From NCBI RefSeq assembly GCF_048773025.1, contig NC_133575.1, forward strand, positions 72,648,537 through 72,712,536: a stretch of 64,000 nucleotides of DNA, given 5' to 3'. A program made the translations under genes and the position numbers. Under the pieces are notes generated by a model. It was not told the DNA's origin, did no database searches, and saw only the letters and a list, made by a program, of their open reading frames with translations. Of this stretch, positions 35,104-47,830 are shown one piece after another; within the stretch, counting starts at the first letter, position 1, and every line of letters starts with the position of its first letter. This DNA comes from Camelus bactrianus. Lineage: Eukaryota; Chordata; Mammalia; Artiodactyla; Camelidae.

Positions 35104-35549
35104 TGTAGACTGAAAAAAATGCACAACATTAGAGTTGTGAGTTAAGTTTTATTTGGGGCAAAATGAGGATTACAGCCCAGGAGACAACCTCTCAGATAGC
35201 TCTGAGGAACTGCTCCAAATAGGTTGGTGGGAGGTCAGTATATATATGATTTTAGTGAAGGGGATATGGACAATCGAGCACACATTTTTGGCACAAGGTT
35301 GCTGCTGATCATAAGGAGCAGATGTATCCATTAACAATTTTAGTACTTTTCTAGATATGAGAAGATGTAAGAAATTAGGCTCATAAAATCTTCTCTTGAA
35401 AATATCTATCTGAAGTCCTGCTCTGCACGGAGCCTCATTCCTGATCTCCGCCCTGAACTTTTTCACAGAGTGCCAAAGGTCAGTGACTGCAGTGACTAGT
35501 GACCTAATCCTTGCAGAGACAGATGGCAAGTGACAATTTTTAGTTGACA
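35104..35549 (-). mobile_element. Solo LTR, antisense, first of a related pair
   Basis: On the minus strand it starts TGTCAACTAAAA and ends GTCTACA, with a TATA-like stretch near 35240 and an AAATAAAAC polyadenylation region near 35145-35155. It shares the U3/R block around 'cctctcagatagctctgag' (35189) with the element at 37326-37791. A 128-codon minus frame at 35170-35556 lies wholly within it and is not a gene. Confidence 0.7.
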
Positions 35550-35985
35550 CAGGCATGATAACTATCTTTACTTACTGTCTCATTGAGTTAATGTGACACT
35601 TCAATGAACTAACCGATATAAATATACTTGTCAACTTATGTTTATTACATATAAAATATTATTAATAAAATATATAGGAAATATTCATTTTTATTTTTTT
35701 CTAAAGAAATAACTGGTTGAAGTGAAAGACCAGAAGGTGATTAAATTGACATTAAATTAGATTACTTCATATTACTTTAATCTATACAAAAATGTTTGTG
35801 ATAGAATAGCATTTTGGAATATCAGCCACAAACTAGTTTTAAATGCAATGTGTCCATCCAAAACGTTATTACAATGTACATTATGCTTAGTCAAATTATT
35901 TTCAGCAAACTGCACTAGAAAATTATTTTTACACTTCCCCCTGCCATCTCCAACTGCAAATTTAAATTATTCTATCAATAAAGCA
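35550..35985. other. Unassigned AT-rich sequence between LTRs
   Basis: No retroviral coding similarity is seen, so it does not look like proviral interior. Confidence 0.45.
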
Positions 35986-36190
35986 TTTAACCTTGGATCT
36001 GTAATTTAATAATCATGTGACTCATCAATTTATATAACTTCTCTTTACTGCTCACCTGTAAAATGGGAATAATAATAGTATTTATTTCATAGGATTGTTG
36101 TGAAGATTAATTTACAATTTCTAATTAAGGTATTTAGAATATTACCTATAACATTGTCTGTGTATTCATAGTTCCATAACTGTTAACTAT
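35986..36190 (+). mobile_element. MIR SINE, sense
   Basis: MIR landmarks on the + strand: 'aataatcatgtgactcatc' near 36009, 'cacctgtaaaatgggaataa' near 36053 and 'aggattgttgtgaagattaa' near 36091, then the 3' part near 36130. Its position between the two related LTRs argues against their being one provirus. Confidence 0.8.
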
Positions 36191-37325
36191 TTTGTATTAC
36201 ATCTTACTTTGCCTAAAATCAATTCCTATGCTCAAGTAAAACCTTTCAAAACTATCAAATTCCATTCATTTTCAAGTTTCAACATCTGGCTGTGCTTAAC
36301 CTTTGTTAAAATGCTAAAGAACATTCACTAGACCACTGACCTTTTTATCCCACAATTCCTTTTTTCTTTTGTCATGTTCATGGAAAACTTGTAAATGAAA
36401 AGGAAAGTGGTCTAAGGATTCTAAGGTAAATACTAAGTAAAAAACAAAAACTAAGTGTTGCATGTGTCTCAGATCTGCCACTGGATAACAGACAAATGCC
36501 TGTTATGAGTAAATTCCATTCACAGAGATGTAAAATCAGAATTGCAGGTTTAAGAGTAGATTTACTTTGGGAAAAAGTTAAGTACATATAAACAAATACA
36601 CAGATTCTTAAATTTTGGTTTTGTTTCCTGTTGCTGTTTATTTTGAAATCATGAATAATATGCAGAATTTTATTAACCATTAAACAATTATATTACATCC
36701 CACTTTCTATGATAGACTACAATTTATAAAATTAAATAAGGATGTGAGAAAATATTTTCATCTTTATCATTATGTTTATGGTATATTTTATTTTTAACAA
36801 TTTACTTTATTTTGTTATTTTTCTCTAGTTGGGCAATTAATGATATGTACCTAAAACTGATGTCTATAGAAGAGATTACAGTAAAGTCTCATGATTATTT
36901 TTCTACTAAATTAATGTCATTCTGTTTTATAGAAGAGGAATTTTCAATTAGAATATAATTACTATATAGAGTATAATTGCTGTTTTGAAAATCTTGAGAT
37001 TCTTTTAAATTATGTAGTTAAAAGTTCTGTGATTATCATTTGGCAAACACTTAATATTTAGTGAACCATGTTTTTTGAAAGTGGGTTTCTTTAATGGAAA
37101 TATTTCAAGATGTAAACAAGGTATAAATAGTTATAGTGAATGCAAAAATAAAACATAAGGTTGGATTGTAAGATTAGAATAGATATCTAAAGATGTCTGG
37201 GATGAAGGAGAATGATATTATGATCTGCTGAATTTGTCCACTCTTGTTAAAATTATCTCAGTCATTTTAACTAATTAAATATCACGCACATTATAATCTA
37301 TATAGATATCATTGACTGAAATAAA
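36191..37325. other. Unassigned AT-rich sequence
   Basis: About 1.1 kb with no recognised gene or element. A 100-codon minus frame at 36378-36680 shows no domain. Confidence 0.4.
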
Positions 37326-37791
37326 TGTACAGCCTAAAAGTTGAGAGTTATATTTTATTTGACAGGAGGATGGATGGAGGACGGATGACAGCCTCTCAGA
37401 TGGCTCTGAGAGACTGCTCTGAAGAGGTAGGGAAGGAGCCAGGACATACAGGAGCTTTACAACGAAGACCATGTAGTCAGAACATTAAAAGCTTGCTTGT
37501 TAACTGAAGAAAACCAGGCATCTCAAGTTAAAGAATTTACTGCTTTTCTATGTATGGGAGGAAGCAAACGTTTGGGCTCATTGTATTCATTCCTTTGACA
37601 AGCACCTAGCCATCTAGGGCCAGTATCCTGCCCTTTCTTATTCTGAGTCCCCTCAGGGTGCATCATTGTGAGTGGCTGCAGAGGCTGGGCTGCAGGCTTG
37701 TCTTCACTGGGGGGTGGTGGCAGCCACTGATGACTTGATGGTTTCAGCATTCTTTGTTTACTGATATTGTTTGCAGTATTTTTCCTTGACA
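37326..37791 (-). mobile_element. Solo LTR, antisense, second of the related pair
   Basis: On the minus strand it opens TGTCAAGGAAAA and ends GGCTGTACA, with an AAATAAAATA signal near 37349-37358. The block near 37391 'cctctcagatggctctgag' matches the LTR at 35104-35549, while the upstream U3 differs considerably. Same family, different copies. Confidence 0.7.
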
Positions 37792-37817
37792 ATATGTACT
37801 TAACTGGGGAGATTTAT

Positions 37818-37958
37818 CCAGGGGGCTTTTGGCAACATCTAGAGCCTTTTTTTTTTTGTTGTCACAAAATGGTGAGAGACTGTTGCTAATGGGAGGGGAC
37901 AGGGATGCTGTGGAATGTTCTACAATGCACATTGACAATGACAAACTGCCCCTCTGTC

Positions 37959-37992
<34 letters not shown>

Positions 37993-38040
37993 GATCATCT
38001 AGATGAAAATGCCAATAGTGCTGAGTTTAAGAAACTATGG
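37818..38040 (+). mobile_element. MER5A (hAT-Charlie MITE)
   Basis: Matches MER5A in order: 'gggggcttttggcaacatct' near 37821, 'gttgtcacaaaatggtgaga' near 37858, 'gacagggatgctgtggaatg' near 37899, 'ctacaatgcacattgacaa' near 37920 and 'caatagtgctgagtttaaga' near 38012. The left terminus is degraded. A CA run interrupts it. Confidence 0.85.
37960..37991 (+). repeat. (CA)n microsatellite inside MER5A
   Basis: About 15 CA units in a part of MER5A that normally has no such run. Confidence 0.93.
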
Positions 38041-38689
38041 TTTAACATATAATATGATCCTTCTCCCCAACACTATGCCAGAGCTTTTAGGGAGCTGCTT
38101 AAAAAAAGGTGACATGGATATTTGCCTAGCATTTATTTTGCATATATAAACTTATATGATCATATAAGCACATTTTAAAAGGAATGGATTATACCCTAAG
38201 TGTTAATTCTGTAGCCTTTTTAAATTATAACACTATTCATAATAAAAAATTCAAGATGCAAAGATGGTGTTATATAAGAAAATTTAATATCTCCACAAGT
38301 CCATATTATAATTCCTTACCTTTAAAGAAATAACCCTCTATAGTTCCCTGTGTACTCCTCTGGAAATTGTTCATTTACAGATACACATGCATACTTATTT
38401 TTATACTGTTGGTTGCACACACAAACCTTCTTTACTTCTGGCTTCTTCTTATGAAATCAGAGGAAGTGAACCTCCCCTCTGCCTCCAGCTGTTCATTATA
38501 ATAATCAGGACATGGCATTAATTCATTCCCGGAATGGGCACTTGATTTCAGTTGACCCGATCACGCTGAAGGAATGCACTTTTAATCTGTGGTAAGAGGA
38601 AAAACTCTTACGAGATCTGAAGAAGGAAGCATGCTACAGTCACTGTTGGCAGCCATTTTATGACTATTTGGGAACCAGTCTTAAGAAAA
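38041..38689. other. Unassigned sequence
   Basis: About 650 bp with nothing recognised. Confidence 0.4.
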
Positions 38690-38935
38690 TGGTGAAGTAA
38701 ATGGGCTTTGAAGCTAGACTTCCTGGGTGTGAATACCAGGTTGCTTACTAGCTGTGTAACGTTGGACAAATTATATAATTTTTCTGAATTTTGGTATCTG
38801 TGTAACATGGGGATATTGGTAGTTACATCACAGTGAATATGAATGAAATGTGATAATATATGTAAGTAAATTAGAAAAGTATCTGGCTTACACTAAATAA
38901 TAGTTCTATTAATATTATTATTAAGATGAAGCCAA
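38690..38935 (+). mobile_element. MIR SINE, sense
   Basis: Good MIR agreement: 'tagacttcctgggtgtgaat' near 38716, 'ttactagctgtgtaacgttg' near 38745, 'gtaacatggggatattgg' near 38801 and 'gtatctggcttacactaaat' near 38879. Close to full length. Confidence 0.85.
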
Positions 38936-39295
38936 TTCTGTAGAAAACAGAGTAGCAAGACAGAAAGGACCTGAGTTCTTAATGGCAATATTGTTTTATT
39001 GACTCAACTAAATTGAAGGTCACACAACCTCTGGATACCCTGTCATGTGATACAATAAATGGCTTTATTGTTTAAGCTTATTGGAATTAAGATCTCTATA
39101 ACTTATAGCCCAAAGGTATGTCTGTATATACAGTATATATCTATTTTTTTACTTAAGTGAAATAATTCTATGAATATGTTCCATTTATCATCTTTTTCAC
39201 ACAATATTGTATCTTAGATCCTTTTTTGATCACTTACATGCATATGGAATGATCATTCTACTGCATACTCTTTCATTGGATGGTTATATCAAAAT
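38936..39295. other. Unassigned sequence
   Basis: About 360 bp. The part 39120-39290 weakly resembles antisense old L1 3' sequence ('gcatactctttcattggatg') but is not firm. Confidence 0.35.
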
Positions 39296-39490
39296 GTATT
39301 TGTATTCACTTTCCATTATAAAAGAAAATGTCACAAACTAAGCAGCTTAAAAAATGTTATCATTTCAGATTTTCTGTAGGTCAGAAGTCCAAGCAGGGAT
39401 CAATCAGTTTTTCAAAAAGCTGAAATTGAAATCAAGTTGCCAGCCAAAACTGTGATCTGATATGAGGCTTGAAATCTTCCAAGCACAGGG
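39296..39490 (+). mobile_element. MLT1 (MaLR) LTR 5' fragment
   Basis: The + strand has 'gtcacaaactaagcagctta' near 39331, 'gattttctgtaggtcagaag' near 39368 and 'gaaatcaagttgccagccaa' near 39428, the order of the first part of an MLT1 LTR. The 3' half is missing. Confidence 0.65.
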
Positions 39491-39539
39491 TTCTTTTTCT
39501 TTTTTTCCAGGTTGACACTTATTAAGACATTATTTTTTT

Positions 39540-40590
39540 TTTTTAGTTGTAAAAGCTGTGTAGAAACTGTAGAAAAATTTAAATGCAGCTCAAATAATTT
39601 TTAAAATGAAACAAGTAAAAGAGCATATCCCCACAACCCAGAAAACACAGATAACACCTTAGTGGATATTTATATCTGTATCTACAGCATCTATACCTAC
39701 ATCTACATATAACATCCTTTTATATATACATGTATTTTTATCAAAATGTGATCACACTTACATATCACTTTGAAATATTTTTTCATTAACAATTTCTCCC
39801 TTTCCGAGGCAATAAAATTATATCTCATCTATTACTCAGTCTAGCTTTAAATCATTTCACTTATCTAAAAAATGTCCTTTATAGCTTGTTTGCCTAAACC
39901 AGGGTTTTCTCTAGAACCAAAAGCTGTATCTGATTATATCTCTTAAATTTCTTTTAATCTAAAACAGTCCCTTTCTAGGGGACATAGATTTATTGTAATG
40001 ACCATACCAGCTGTCCTGCAGAATATCTCATTTTTAAATTTTTTCTTATTGCTTCTTACTGGTGTTCTTTATAAGGTTACTCAATCTCCTAAGCTGAAAA
40101 TTTGCCCCTAAGACTTGATGATTTTAAGGTATATAATTTTGTATAGAATACATCATAGATGAATAGTATATCTCATTTCATATCAAATCAAGAGATACAT
40201 AATATTTGAATGTCTCTTCATAAATTATGAGAAAAATTGATGAAGAGATTATGATGATAGCAAGAAGATAGTTAATCTTTTTTTATCCAACATTATTTTA
40301 TGAAAATTTTCAAAATACTGTTAAAAAAAAACAGGTACATTGAATATTCTGATACTTTCCATCTAGATTGAATAATTCATATTTTGCTAAAATATTTTTT
40401 GCTATATCATATAAAAGTAAGTTGGAAATATCATAAGCTTTATCCCTAAAAATTTCAGAATGCATCACCTAAAAATAATGACCATTTTTTATAGCCATAC
40501 ATTATTTTCACCTTAAGAAAATTAGTAATTATTCTCTATTATTATAGAAAATTTAGTCCAGTTAACCCTCAGTTATCTTCAAAGGTCTTT
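39540..40590 (-). mobile_element. Old L1 (L1M-group) 3'UTR, antisense
   Basis: The segments 'taaatttcttttaatctaaa' near 39944, 'accagctgtcctgcagaata' near 40005 and 'tgcatcacctaaaaataatg' near 40461 are in the order of the complement of an L1M 3'UTR. The first 300 bp are less certain. Confidence 0.6.
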
Positions 40591-42960
40591 TGCAGCTTTT
40601 TATTTGACATAAATTTCAAACACTGTCAAGTTAATTAAAGTATAGAATCTCATGATTTTTAGTATATTCATAAGGTTGTAAAATAATCATCACTATCTAA
40701 ATCCAGAACATTTTCATCACCCTCCAAAAGAAATTACATAACTGTTAGCAGTCATGACCCATTTTCCCCTGGCCCCAGCCCCTGGCATCCACTAATCTAC
40801 ATCTTGTCTGTATAGATTTGCCTTGTCTGGACATTTCTTATTAAGCAAATTATGCTATGTGGTCTTTTGTGTTTCATTATTTCCCCTAGATTTATAGAGC
40901 AAGATTCATCCATGTTGTACTATATATCAGTATTCAATCTTTTTTATGGTTGAATAATATTCCATTGTGTGATTATGTCACATTATATTCATCCATTCAT
41001 TTATGGAAATTTGTTTCTTTTTTACTTTTTAGCTACTGTGTGTAATGTTGCTATGAACATTTATGTACAAATTTTAATGTGGACATATGTTAGCAATTCT
41101 GTTTGGTATATACCTGTGAGTAGAGTTTCTATGTCATATGGTAACTCTATGTATAACCTCTTAAAGAATTGCCAAACTGTATTATATAGTAGCTTTATTA
41201 TTTTATCTTTCCACCAACAATGCTATGAGGATGCCAATTTCTCCACATCCTTCCCAATATTGGGTATTGACATTTTAAAAATATTATTATTATGGTCATC
41301 CCATTGGGTGTAAGTATAATCTCATGGTTTTGATTTACGTTTCTTTGACTTCTAACAATGTTGAGCATATTTTGTGTGCTTGTTGGATATTTTTATGTCT
41401 TCTTTGGGAGAATATCTATTTAAATTATTTGTCTATTTTAATTGAATTTTGTGTCTTCTTATTGTTAAAAATTCTTTAGATATTCTGGATATAAACTACT
41501 TGTCAGGTATATGATTTGCAAATATTTTCCCCCATCCTGTGATTAGTTTTCCACTTTATTAATAGTATTCTTTGAATCACAAAGGGCTTCAATTTCAATG
41601 ATGTCCACATTGTCTATTTATTCTTTTATCACCCTGTACTTCAGATGTCATAGGTATGAAGGTTTTGCAGAATCCAAAGCCATGAAGATTTATACCTATC
41701 CTTTTAAGTTTTATAGTTTTATGTCATATTTAGCTCTTTAATTAATTCTAGAGTAATTCTTGATGTGTTATAAGGAAGTAGTCCAACAGTAGTTGTTGAA
41801 AATACTATTCTTTCTACATAGAATTGTCTTGCTGCTCTTGTGAAAAATCAGTTGGCTGTAGAAATTTAGATTTATTTCTGGAACCTCAATTTTATTTCAT
41901 TGATCTTGATGCCTGTTCTTACGCCAGTACCAAACTGCCTTGATTACAGTCTCTTTATGGGACGTTTTGATATTGGGAAATGTAGGACCTCTAAACTTGT
42001 CTTTCTTATGCAAGATTGTTTTGCAATTCTGGTTTTGGGATCCCTTAAATTTCCATATGAATTTTAATACTAGCTTGTCAGTTTCTACAAAAATGCTGTT
42101 GGAATTTTGATAAGCTTTGCATTGAAACTGTAAATTGCTTTCAGTAGTATTGCCATTTGAACAGTATTAAGTATTCCAATCCACTAACACAGAGATATCT
42201 TTCCACCCATTTAGCTTTTTATTTCTTTCAATGATGTTTTACAGTTGTCAATATGTAAGTTTTAAAGATTTTTTGCTAATTTTTCTTATGTACTTTATTC
42301 TTTTTGGTGCTATTGTAAGCTAGTTTTCATAATTTCGTTTTTTATTGTTAATTGCTAGAGCATATAATTGATTCTTTCAGACTCATTGAACTTGTTTATT
42401 AGCTGTAATGATGATTCCTTATGTCTTCTTTTCCTTCTTGATTTCAATAATTTATTTGTCATATTTTCTTATTTAGTCTTATTTTCTTGATTAGCTGTTT
42501 TATCAATTTTTTTTCATTTTTAAAAGAACTCAGTTAAAAATTTTTTCTCTTTTAATTTTTAATTTTGTATGTCATTTTTTCTGGTCTTATATTTATGATT
42601 TTCTTTATTTTGCTTGTTTTGAGTTTAGTTTAGTCTTTATTTTATAGTTTCTTAAGGTGATAGTTCAGATTATTGTTTAAGATCTTTCTTCTTTTTTAGT
42701 ATAGAAGTTTATAGATATGTATTTCCTTCTAGTATTTGTTTCACTGCTTTTTATAAGTTTTGGCACACTTTGTTTCCGTTTCCATTCATCTAAAAATAGT
42801 TTCTAGTTTTGTCTTGTTTTCTCTTTTATCTATTGTTTATTTAGTAGTATGTTGTTTATTTTCTACATATTTGTGGATGTATAATTTTTATTGTTTTTTA
42901 AATTTCTAATTTGATTCCATTTTTCATTATAGAATATATTTTATATGATTTCAATCATCT
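40591..42960 (-). mobile_element. Long antisense L1: 3'UTR and ORF2 remnant, about 2.4 kb
   Basis: The + strand holds the complement of an L1 3' half. 3'UTR-type sequence runs from 40600 to 40990 ('ataatattccattgtgtgat' near 40955), then the ORF2 C-terminal region ('ccaatttctccacatccttc' near 41234), then the RT region from about 41860 to 42700. A T-rich 42500-42950 part is weaker. ORF2 would encode endonuclease and reverse transcriptase, but stops occur throughout. The 114-codon + frame at 40969-41313 is an antisense shadow. Confidence 0.82.
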
Positions 42961-43639
42961 TACATTTACTTGATGCTTACTGTATACCCAGAATATGAGA
43001 AAAGTTTCCCATAATAAGGGAGAAGAATCTGGTGCCTCCATATAGGACATGTGCCAGGCCCAGGGCACAATCCCCAAGAGGGGCAGCAGATCTTGCCATG
43101 CCTGTTGCCCCAATGTTTGGCTAATGAAACATAGAAATGGAGCATATTTGACAATAATAGCACAAAAGTCATAGGAGCAATGACAGTTGCATTGAGACAA
43201 GAAATTTACAGCAAATGGCAGCATGAATCCTTAGGAACAAAGGAAGAGAACCAGAAATTATAAAGGCTAATACGTCAAACTCTACAAGTATACACTTGCT
43301 CTCTTCTCAGTATTTTTAGTAGATAAAAATAGACATGGTTATAATAGTATTTTGTTATTTGTAACATATGTAGATATAGCATGTGTAACAATAATAGAGA
43401 TAAGCGTGACATTTTATAATGATAAATTCTCCCCATGATGAATGTTCTTACTTGAGATTGGTAGCTGTATCCCCCTGATTAACACTCAAATTTATAATTA
43501 GATACATACTGTTTTATGTAATTTATAATTAAATCAGTTAAAACAATGACTATATGCCATTTTTGATAATTACAATCCAATACAAAGTTATAATAATTAT
43601 AAATATTTATAGACCCAACAGCAGATTCACAAAATAATG
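42961..43639. other. Unassigned sequence
   Basis: About 680 bp. An 89-codon minus frame at 42955-43224 crosses the GC-richer part near 43020-43120 and has no recognised domain. A retroposed gene fragment cannot be excluded. Confidence 0.38.
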
Positions 43640-45780
43640 AATTTCATGGAGGTATAAGGCCCCTGAGTTTTTGTTGGATGTATTTCCCATTATCCAACAC
43701 TCAAATAGTTTATCATAAGTCTAGAATAGTTGCTACTTTTTGCTCACTAGGTCCAATCAGCTTAATGTCATTAATGTAATGGATCAGTGTGATGTCATGT
43801 GGAAAGGAATGTCAGTCAAGGTCCCTGCTGACTAAATTATGACATAGTGTTGGAGAGTTCATATACCCCTGAGTCAGGAGAGTGAAAGTTACCTTTCCAG
43901 ACTGGAAGAAACAAAACAAAACTGATTTTGTTGGTCTTTATTAACAGAAATTTGGGGGGGAAAAGCATTTGCCAAATAAATAATTGCATGCCAGTTAGCA
44001 GGGTATGTGTTAATTTGCTCAAGCAATTAAACCACATCTGTAACAGCAGCTGGAATTGGAGTCACCATCTGGGTAAGTTTACTATAGTCTACTATCATTC
44101 TTCAAAATCTATTTGCTCTCACAGGAGAAACAGGTGAGTTGAATAGAGATGTGGTGAGAATCAACATGCTTCAAGCCCTTGATAGTGGTGGTAATCTCTG
44201 CAACCACTCCAGCATTGTTTTGCTCACTATTTTTCCAGGTAGATGCAGTTATAGTGGCTTCTATCTGGCCTTTCCTTCCGTAAGAGCCCTCACTTCCTAG
44301 GTCAGGAAACAAATGTGATTTTGCCAGTTACTGAGTATGTCTATTCCAATTAGACATTGTGGAACTGGGGAAATAGCCACAGAATGGGCTTGGGCACCCA
44401 GTGTACCCACAGCGAAATGGACCTGAGGTAAAAAAAACTTCATTGATCATCGGATCTCTGTAAGCCCCCATTCTGACTGGTGGAGCACAGTGATTGATTG
44501 CTTGGGTCTCCTGGAATTAGTGTCATTTCAGAGCCAGTGTACAATAATCACTGAAAGTCTTGATATTTCTTTTTCCCCAATGCACAATTACCCTAGTAAA
44601 AGGCCATTCTTTTAGGGGGAAGGCTGGAAGAATGATTAACAGTATACATTTTTGGCAATGTAATGGGGTCCTTCCTGAAAGAGACTTTGCCTCTCCTTCA
44701 TTTGAGGGGTTTTCAGTCTATAAATGGGTTCCCCCATTACAACTAGTTGAGGTGCCATGACTCTGTTTGGTGATCAAAGTTAGACTTCTGTTCACTTAAC
44801 CTAAAACACTTCTACCTAAACAGATCAAGTAACAATTTGGTAGACTGCTCATCCATTTCACTTCTAGGGATATCATGATCAACTAGCCAATACCATAGTT
44901 CTCTGTGAGTCAGACTATTCTGATTACTACTTTGATTCTATTGTCTATTATGGTAATCATGCCCACTTTGCCTTTGGTGCTTAAGTACTGCCACTGGCCC
45001 TTGTCACACAGGAATCCAATTACTCCCATTTCATCTAGGTTTCCCAATTCAGTTACAGCAGTTACTACTGAAATTCCTGACCTATAGAGAAGAGTGACCA
45101 CAAAGTTGTTCAAGAATTCTGAGGTTCCTCTCACACATTTATTTTTCACAGTTGTGGTGAAAGGTTTGTCCTCTGGATCTTAGTCCATTGGATCCAGTCT
45201 TACATAATAAATCCACTCTTACTTTTCAATTTCCATAAGACTTTGGATAGCATCCTCCAGAGTATACCAAAGTTGGAGGAGGGTAATATCTCAGTAGCAG
45301 AGCACATACTTATTATGCATGAGGTCCTGGGTTCAATCCTCAGCACCTCCATTAAAAAAAAAAAAAAGGATTAGCTTACAGTATACCAAGGTAGTTCTGG
45401 CATTTCAACTTCATTTAAGGTAAGCCACCTCCTGGTCTATGTTTCAGCCAACCAATCAAACTATTAGAGCCCTTTCTAAGTCAAGCTACACAAAATCTGG
45501 AATCTCTGCTTAGTTGGCCAATATCAATAAATTCAACTTGATCTAACTTTGTGTTCTTTACACCATCATCTCATACCCTTAATATTCATTTCCACATTCT
45601 TTCCCCAGATTTCTGTCTCTACAAATGGGAAAAATCAGGCAGCTGTTTTGAAGTGTAATGTACCACCTTGTGGGCCACATTTTGAACCTCACTCTAGGAT
45701 CAAGTGGGACTTGAGTGAGGTCATAGATCTGGAAGCTAACAGAGATACTTCAGGTAGATTCTGAAAATATATATGTATCC
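43640..45780 (-). mobile_element. ERV-L fossil: RT and protease to gag, antisense
   Basis: Translated similarity on the minus strand runs from reverse transcriptase near 43680-43870 through the pol/protease interval to gag-like sequence at about 44700-45770, so the element points toward lower coordinates. LTRs were not recognised at either end. It is clearly a broken copy with many breaks across its length, comparable in age to the other ERV-L at 1594-4190. A camelid SINE lies inside the gag part. Confidence 0.75.
45261..45390 (+). mobile_element. Camelid tRNA-derived SINE (Vic-type) with 12-bp target duplication
   Basis: The insert is 45273-45378. Flanks agtataccaaag (45261-45272) and agtataccaagg (45379-45390) form a 12-bp duplication with one mismatch. 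The tRNA-like head has an A box at 45284-45303 and a B box (ggttcaatcct, 45330-45340); an adenine run at 45353-45366 follows. Closer to the Vic consensus I know than the copy at 31130. It sits in the ERV-L gag remnant, so it arrived later. Confidence 0.9.
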
Positions 45781-46029
45781 ACTTCAAGGAACTGGCTCAG
45801 GGTTGATGTTGCAGTCTTGAGATAAAATTTATTCTTTCAGGAAATCTCACGCTTTTAAAAAAAAGGCATTTTAACTCATTGAATGAGGCTTACCCACATT
45901 AGAAAAGTGTCCTTTACTTAAACTCAATTGCTTGTATAAGTTAACCGCACCTGTAAAATATGTTCACAGAAATACCTCGATTAGTATTTGATTGAATAGC
46001 CTAGCCAAGTTGGCATATAAAGCCAATCA
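45781..46029. other. Unassigned sequence
   Basis: About 250 bp with nothing recognised. Confidence 0.4.
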
Positions 46030-46740
46030 TAATACCATACAAAAACTTTTACTAAAATATTCATAGCAGTATTAATAATATGCAAAAAGTATAAACAACT
46101 CAATGTCCTGATGACTATGCAAATAAAATATGGTATATCAATGCAATGGAATATTATTCAGCTGTAAAAATAAATCAAATCCTAATACATACTACACAAC
46201 ATAGATGGCTTTTGAAAACATGCTAAATGAAAGAAGGCAGTCACAAAGGATTGCATACTATATGATAGCATTTATATGAAATAAATATAATACACCAATT
46301 TATGGAGACAGAAGGTAGATCAGTGGTTGCTTAGAACTAGGGAGGATGGGGGATTGATGGATGATGGCTAAGGTGTGGGGAGTTTCTTCTGGAGTAATTA
46401 AATGTCCTAAAATTGATTGTGGTGATGAATGCACAACTCTCAATATACTAAAAGCCATTGAATATGGCACTTTAAATGTGTGAATTGTATTGTGTGTGAA
46501 TACATCACAATAAAGCTGTTGATAATAAAAGTAAAGCATGAAAGAACTAACAAAATATGAATAAGCTATGGAATTTAGTTAATAATGTATTAATATTGGC
46601 TCATCTATTGTAGTTTATTTATGGTGCAAAAATAAGAAATTAATCATAGGGAGAACTCTATACAGAGGTTTATGGGAACTCTTTGTACTACCTCAATTTT
46701 GCTGTAAGTCATTAAACTTTTCTAAAAATTATAGTCTATT
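46030..46740 (+). mobile_element. Old L1 (L1MC/L1ME-type) ORF2 end and 3'UTR, sense
   Basis: Landmarks in order are 'gcaatggaatattattcagc' near 46143, 'gcatactatatgatagcatt' near 46253, 'gatcagtggttgcttagaac' near 46318 and 'gtgtgtgaatacatcacaat' near 46491. A second 3'UTR type follows at 46560-46740, with 'gggaactctttgtactacct' near 46675. Probably two adjoining L1 ends. Confidence 0.8.
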
Positions 46741-47659
46741 AAAATAAATACAGCATTCAAATATGAATCATTAGTAACTAGGGATGACTTATAGATTGAT
46801 GGTCATTTTTAAGCCTGGGCAATGATCTTATGTTTTGACTTTCACTGGAGAACCTCTCATGAACATTATTTTTGTTTGCTTGTTTTCCATCACAGTGTTA
46901 ATGTATCTCTTTGTCTCTTTGCCAGAATAGGTAGGGATGTGTGTAAGAGAACAAGAAACAATAAATAGGGACTTCTGTTTATTTAAATATCTCTACAGAT
47001 TGTCCAAGTTTCTGGGCAAATGATGCTGGGGTCCTATAGTAAGAAAATTAGACAAATAACAGAGAAATTGTTATGTTGAGAGTTTGGGAGTCAAAATAAC
47101 AATAGCTTAGCAACTGGAAGGACCAATCTAGCTATAAGAGTCATCACCAACCAAATGGAATAAAAATATAAGTAAATAAATAGCTTGGAGAAGCCCAAAC
47201 ACAGTGACTCAACCGTCTGGAAGATGATTTCAATATGAAAATCTTAAATGGGCCTAAAAATGATGCAAAGTTGAAAGCATTTGGTTGAGAAATTGATGAT
47301 ATGTTTGAGATAAAGTGCAAAGAAAGTCACATTTCAATCTCACAGAAACAATCTAGGCAGCAATATTCTGCTCCAATTTCAAGATTACTTTATAATTTAT
47401 GCATAGCAGGAACCAATTCCAACATAGTACGGATAGGATCTGAAGAAACACTAAGACCTAGTCAAGGCCACTATTTAATACTCAATAGAGAATTAGAAGT
47501 TTCTGAAAAGTTGGTACTAGCAATTCATCAAAGAATCAATGCATATTTAGAACTTCACCTTATATTTTGCAGTCAATTCCCATTACAAATTATAATCGGA
47601 GACACTCACTTGATGTTCTAACTCCTTCCTGGTTATTTTCCTTTGACTGTCAAATGCTT
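46741..47659. other. Unassigned sequence
   Basis: About 900 bp. A 106-codon + frame at 47301-47621 has no recognised domain or coding context and is probably chance. Confidence 0.38.
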
Positions 47660-47830
47660 TTGTTTATTTCTATTGAGGTGATCATATAGCTTCTCTTTTT
47701 TTTGATGTCTTTTTTCATTTTAATAGTTCGTTTAACTTTTGAATGCAGTGAAATAAATTGATTGCTCTTCCAGTATTAAACTTTCAATAACATCACATGA
47801 CTTCATGTATAGTATACAAATCTTATATTA
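47660..47830 (-). mobile_element. Short antisense L1 ORF2 piece
   Basis: 'tctattgaggtgatcatata' near 47671 is the complement of an L1 RT-region segment. The rest is too diverged to bound. Confidence 0.5.

Noticed and set aside
35170-35556. 128-codon minus-strand frame
   Set aside because: Lies within a solo LTR, which is noncoding in this kind of element.
35104-37791. Complete provirus bounded by two LTRs
   Set aside because: No retroviral similarity between them, a MIR inside, and strongly different U3 regions.
40969-41313. 114-codon + strand frame
   Set aside because: Antisense shadow of an L1 3' half.
45284-45340. Possible tRNA gene on the + strand
   Set aside because: Head of a camelid SINE followed by an A-run and flanked by a duplicated target.
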